64,000 bases of DNA from NCBI GenBank assembly GCA_019787685.1, contig JAHNUO010000015.1, positions 806,001 through 870,000 of the forward strand, in the 5' to 3' direction. The position numbers and the translations under genes were made by a program. Origin of the DNA: Chiua virens (taxonomy: Eukaryota > Basidiomycota > Agaricomycetes > Boletales > Boletaceae). Below are positions 59,803 through 64,000 of the stretch, piece by piece (positions within the stretch are counted from its first letter, which is position 1; each line of letters opens with the position of its first letter). The notes under the pieces were generated by a model. That model was not told the DNA's origin, did no database searches, and was given only the letters and a program-made list of their open reading frames with translations.

Positions 59803-62800
59803 ATGGTTTCCTCCAAATCCAAAGGAGCCGGGCGTATGTACGTAACATCGACCGCTGACGATACCAAAGTGAAGTGTCAACTCTGTGGGGAAGAATTCAC
59901 GAAACGCGGTATCAAATCACACCAGGGCAGTTGTGAACGGAAACATGACAAGAAACGGCGTAACAGAGAATATGCAGATTTAGCAGCACAGGCAGTTGAG
60001 GCGCAACGAAAAGGTATGTATAAAGAACTGACTCAAATTTTCATACGCTGAAGATCCACTGTGTACTATCAATGAATCCAGAGCATCGCAAGGAGAAAAA
60101 ACGGCGCTGAGCAGAGCAGCTTGGCGCTGCAGCAGATCTGGACGTTTCGCTTCCTGGTCCTTCCCAACTCCCTGATTCAGTGCCTTCGCCCAATGTGGAT
60201 GCAGCAATGTTTGATGCTGGATTTGAGGGTTACAGTGATCCTGCCATCCGTTCAGAAGGCTCCCGGAGTAAGTATGATATCCCCAAGTCTATCTATTCGT
60301 CTAATGAGTTCTATCAACACTATGAAGGGTCTAGTGGAGCCTTTCAATCGATGGAAAGTATTCATGGTCCCGAGGTCCCCGATGCGCCAGTTGCTTTCAC
60401 AGTTTCTTGTGATTCGTTCAAGACGGAATATCATCCGAAGAGTGGCCGGTCTCCCGATATTGATCAGTTCTCAGCCTTCAATCGCACTGCCTCCCTTCCC
60501 CAATTCATGGACGAAGAACCTTGGCTCCCATTCCAATCCGAAACCGACCTTGAGTTTGCAGAGATTGCTCATCAAGCCGCTCTCAACAAAGAGCATACAG
60601 AGGCTTTACTCCATATCATCTGGAAGATCTCAACCACCGGTGCCAAGTTTACCTTCAAGACTCACACTGATGTTTGCACAGCCTGGAAAAGTGCCGCCGA
60701 ACAGTTGACTCCCGTGAGTGGCTTTCATTGACTTCGAACAGTCATGTTCAAGTAGACTGAGCGGAGGTTCTTCCTTTTTGATTGTAGTTCGAACATCACA
60801 TCATACCTGTTCCTTACAAGCAGGGAACACTCGAATTCAACCTGTACTTGCAGTCAATATGGGATTGGGCCATGGATCTCCTTGGTGACCCACTCTTGGC
60901 CCCGCATTTCGTGTGGGATGCCCAATGCCTATACAAACACAATGGGACTTGCTACGAGCGGTTCATTGACGAGCCCTGGACTGCCGATCGGTGGTGGAGA
61001 ATTCAAGTACGTCGATAGTGCGCTTCATCGTACAGATTATTACACTAAAGTTTCATCTGTCAATTAGTCCCAGTTACCTGCCGACAAGGGTGCACCATTC
61101 GCTTTCGTTCTATACGCTGACAAGACCCAGTTATCTTTGTTTGGTACTGTTAAAGCTTACCCTGTCATTGCTCGATGTGGAAACCTGCCAGTCCAGCTGA
61201 GGAATGGGAAAGGTGTTGGTGGGGGGCGTTTGGTTGGCTGGCTGCCGATCGTATGTCAGCTGGCCATCATCTCTTCGAATTGCTTAATAACTGCTAGTGA
61301 ACGTGCTGATAGGTCCCAGAGAATTCAGAGGAAGACGGGAAGCTCTTGTATGTCAATCTCAAATGTGTCGTCTGGCATGAATCATTCCGCAAGTTGCTGG
61401 AAACCATTATTGTCCTCTCTGCTGAAGGGTTTGGGCATAAGTGCTTCGACAATGTGTTGCGCGTGCTATATCCCATCATCTTGATCTTGTCGGGGGACTA
61501 TGAAGAACAGTTTGTCATACCAGCCTTTGGTGCGAACCTTTCTCACATTTCTTCAGATGTGTGATGGCTCTGATAAGGGGCATGAATTTGAGTTGCCCTT
61601 GCCCCATATGTCTCGTTCCTAGAGACAAACTTACTGACCATTCAACAGACTATCCTCATCAAACCATTGAAGACGCAAAAGCTTGCCTTGTGCTGTATGG
61701 GCAAAACCACACCATGGGAGAGAAGAAGTTGAAAGAGCAAGGCTTGCGGCCGATTGAGGTGAGCATATCTCTGTTTCAAGTTTAATGAAATCTCTGCTTT
61801 CATCAATTTGAAACATGACTGCATTTGTAACAACCTAGAACAAACGTAGACTATGAGTTACTTGTGAGTGGTTGTAGTGGTCAGTGTAAGGGTTGAATGC
61901 AAGTGAGTCTAACGAGTGAGGCGAGAACTACAGAGGTGATCCATCTATGAGAGACAATGGGGGAAAACCAAAGGTGAACTTTGTTAGAGTTCCCTTGGTG
62001 CTGCATTCAAGTCTTTATATACTAAAAGTACAATCGGAGTTACAATCGGAGTATGAATACATAGATAAGTATGAGTGTCCTGATTGGTAGATAAGGTGAG
62101 ATAACATGAGGTATCTGCATGTATGTGAGTCATAGATAAAGACATGAGGAAACAATGCTGTAACAATGCGGTATAAGCATGTTATGAGATAAGCACTGCT
62201 TTATTAATAGATATGAGTCATAGGGAATCATAGATAAGAGATAATGTGTGAATACACGTGTGTTGTGCATGGGTTATGACATCATGTGATAACACGTGTC
62301 TAATAATGAATCATAGTGAGTCATAATGGTTTGGCCAATAGGATATGGTCCTGAGTATAGCCTTGGCATGAGGCAATATATGCCGTAATAGATATTGTGT
62401 ATCTTGTATGATGGATGAGAGCGTTGAGTAGGAAGGCGAAAGAATAATGTGAAATGTGATTGTAACAGCATTAGAATGTATTCTGGCTGGTCAAAAACTC
62501 CAGCCCACATGATGCTCTATGTTTTGATCCACTACACGTGGATTCTGGATTGTGGGGCGATCACTTGTTTGGAAGGTTGAAGGCCCATCTAACAGCCCTT
62601 GGTCACAATGCCTCGAAAATGGTTGACTCACAGTGAGTTGCTCCTGATGATAGACGGCGACATTATGAAACTTATCTACTCCCATCCATAGGTTCAATTC
62701 TTTCCCTTGATGGTGCAACCTAAACCATTTTTGTAGCATCACAAACATTTCATTTAGTGACGGAAATAAACTTCGCGATATCACAAAGGTTTGTGATGGA

Positions 62801-64000
62801 TTCGACTTTTTATCCTTTGAACCATTAAACCCTCTTGATATTTAGCAAATTCTCTATGCAGCCCAAAACGTCCTTACACGTCAAGCCGATCTGGCTGGCT
62901 ATCTGCTCCTCCAGTGCATAGCCAGTTACCTCCGATATCATACACTCATCCTACTTGATGTGCACACAGAGCAGACCCTCGAGGACGGTGAAGCTGAGCT
63001 CCTCAAATTCCAAGGTCTCTTAGATGTGCGTTTTATCGACACTGCTCTTGTTTGTTCATTTATAACCCATTTACAGACCTACATTCACAAAACTTTGGGT
63101 TCAAAAAACTGGAATTTTCCCAAGGCACACTCTGCGAAGCACGCTTTTCATGATATTAGGGAGAAAGGCGCATCTCGTAACTTTTCGACCTGTCCAAACG
63201 AATCTGAACACGGTCCCATCAAGAATTACTATTCACTTCAAACAAACAAAAAAGATATCGCCGAGCAGGTACCGTTGCTTCAACAACAGAATTGTTTTTG
63301 TTTCTATCCTTGCTTGAATGTTCCAGATTCTCCGACTTGACCACAAAACATTTGTTTCACAGATGATCCATAGCAGAATATCTGAGCTACGTATACAAAC
63401 AAAGAATAAGCTGCTTGGACCGGAAGAACTTGACAATTCAGAACACTCTGTGGAGAATTCTCCCTCAGCTCTCGATTCATTCAACTTCCATCATCATTTA
63501 GGTTCCCCTCGAGTTTCCATTACTTTCAAAGAACTTGAGGGAGCATATTCCACTGATCGAGCATTCCTGAACTTCTATCACAAGGTCACAGCATTCCTCG
63601 ACAATCTCTCGCTCGTTGAACACTCTTCGCTTTCTGGGATCATCAAACCTGCGATTCATGACAAGGTACCTCATGTTTGATCAACAGTGAGCTGACTGAC
63701 ACTGGTACAGTTACAGGAGCATCAATACCTCAAGGTTCACTATGAATCCATGGTGGATTGGAGGCTATTGACTGACTACCTACGGTGTAGTCCTAAGTTC
63801 CATGGTCTTGAAAGATGCGATTGTGCTCTGGTGCGCACACTGGATCTGGGTGCGGACCAGAACAAGAAAATTATCGTCGTACAGCTACTTTTCATGTTCA
63901 GATACACAGTCGCTGGTCATACCTTTGACCTTGCACTTGTTCTGCCCATGGATGTGCCAACTGGTCCTCGGCACAGCGTGGACCATGATTTACGTCTGAG
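59803..64000 (+). pseudogene. Plavaka (KDZ) transposase, partial at window edge
   Basis: Plavaka elements are basidiomycete DNA transposons of the KDZ superfamily. Exon 1 (from 59,803) has the N-terminal zinc finger (CQLCGEEFTKRGIKSHQGSC). Family blocks follow in order: TADRWWRI near 60,985, FAFVLYADKTQLSLFGTVKA near 61,100-61,150, GGGRLVGWLPI near 61,225, VVWHESFRKLLE near 61,365, LILSGDYEEQ near 61,485 and CPCPICLVPRDKL near 61,597. Further right come NVFWLVKNSSPHDALCFDPL near 62,475, LDVHTEQTLEDGEAELLKFQ near 62,950 and WNFPKAHSAKHAF near 63,113. In-frame TGA codons at 60,108-60,110 and 62,708-62,710 replace expected arginines. A solo LTR lies in one intron. The gene continues beyond 64,000, so the right end and inverted repeats are not seen. 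Confidence 0.85.
61826..62467. mobile_element. Solo LTR in an intron of the Plavaka gene
   Basis: The 642-bp segment starts TGTAACAACC and ends GATTGTAACA (TG...CA), and is flanked on both sides by GCATT (61,821-61,825 and 62,468-62,472), a perfect 5-bp target duplication. It separates the exon ending in LRPIE from the exon starting NVFW, which are adjacent in the family, and sits just before the 3' splice site. It contains no open frame, is AT-rich, and has a TATATA stretch near 62,018. The rest of the retrotransposon is absent, as after LTR-LTR recombination. Confidence 0.85.

Noticed and set aside
62491..62784. Minus-strand open frame of 97 codons in the Plavaka gene
   Set aside because: The plus strand here encodes conserved Plavaka blocks (NVFW and the NHF...FSDG block), so this is the antisense shadow.
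1..64000. CRISPR arrays, bacterial operons, ribosome binding sites, replication origins
   Set aside because: The window is eukaryotic, as spliced genes show, and no regularly spaced short repeats or other prokaryotic signals are present.

Overview
The window looks like chromosomal DNA of a mushroom-forming basidiomycete (Agaricomycetes). Coding exons are split by many short introns of about 50 bp with GT-AG borders. The transposons are of Plavaka/KDZ and fungal Tc1/mariner type, and there are multicopy WD40 and HET-domain genes. There are no operons, tRNAs, rRNAs or CRISPR arrays that I can see. Exon maps were made by hand from splice signals and paralog comparison, so individual borders may be off by a few bases.

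Layout. 1-2.5 kb: a short secreted-protein gene and unrecognised sequence. 3-4 kb: the broken 5' part of a WD40 gene. 4.2-7.2 kb: the one clear housekeeping gene, the biotin-carrying alpha subunit of methylcrotonoyl-CoA carboxylase. 8.5-27.2 kb: a tandem array of one WD40-helical gene family. It holds two intact copies (19.2-21.7 and 24.7-27.2 kb), two nearly intact copies with single-base frameshifts (8.5 and 12.5 kb), one decayed copy (16 kb) and two fragments (11.9 and 22.6 kb). An inverted copy lies at 32.9-35.5 kb. Copies share a promoter module, a 40-nt first exon, a 7-bladed propeller exon and two helical 3' exons, the last two joined in most copies by a GC-AG intron. 27.6-32.9 kb: a pseudogene of the spliceosomal helicase Brr2, with a deletion of the first helicase cassette and a small internal inversion.

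36.8-52.5 kb: three copies of a second family with the order WD40-TPR-HET on the minus strand. One is intact (46.1-50.3 kb), one frameshifted (36.8-40.8 kb) and one cut to its HET part (51.2-52.5 kb). Between the first two, on the plus strand, lies a gene joining a DUF2235 alpha/beta-hydrolase-like domain to an ARM-like helical tail (41.7-45.8 kb). HET domains are known from fungal heterokaryon incompatibility, so this half of the window may be a nonself-recognition or cell-death island; that role is inference.

54.2-64 kb: mobile elements. A GC-rich, probably non-autonomous hAT-like element (54,257-56,031) carries a minisatellite. A complete Tc1/mariner element (56,270-59,678) has 77-bp inverted repeats and TA target duplications. 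It carries a transposase with one stop codon and, tail to tail with it, an intact 7-exon second gene of unknown function. A Plavaka (KDZ) transposase gene then runs off the right edge and holds a solo LTR in an intron (61,826-62,467). Several inactivating stops in the mobile elements and the Brr2 pseudogene look like CGA to TGA changes.
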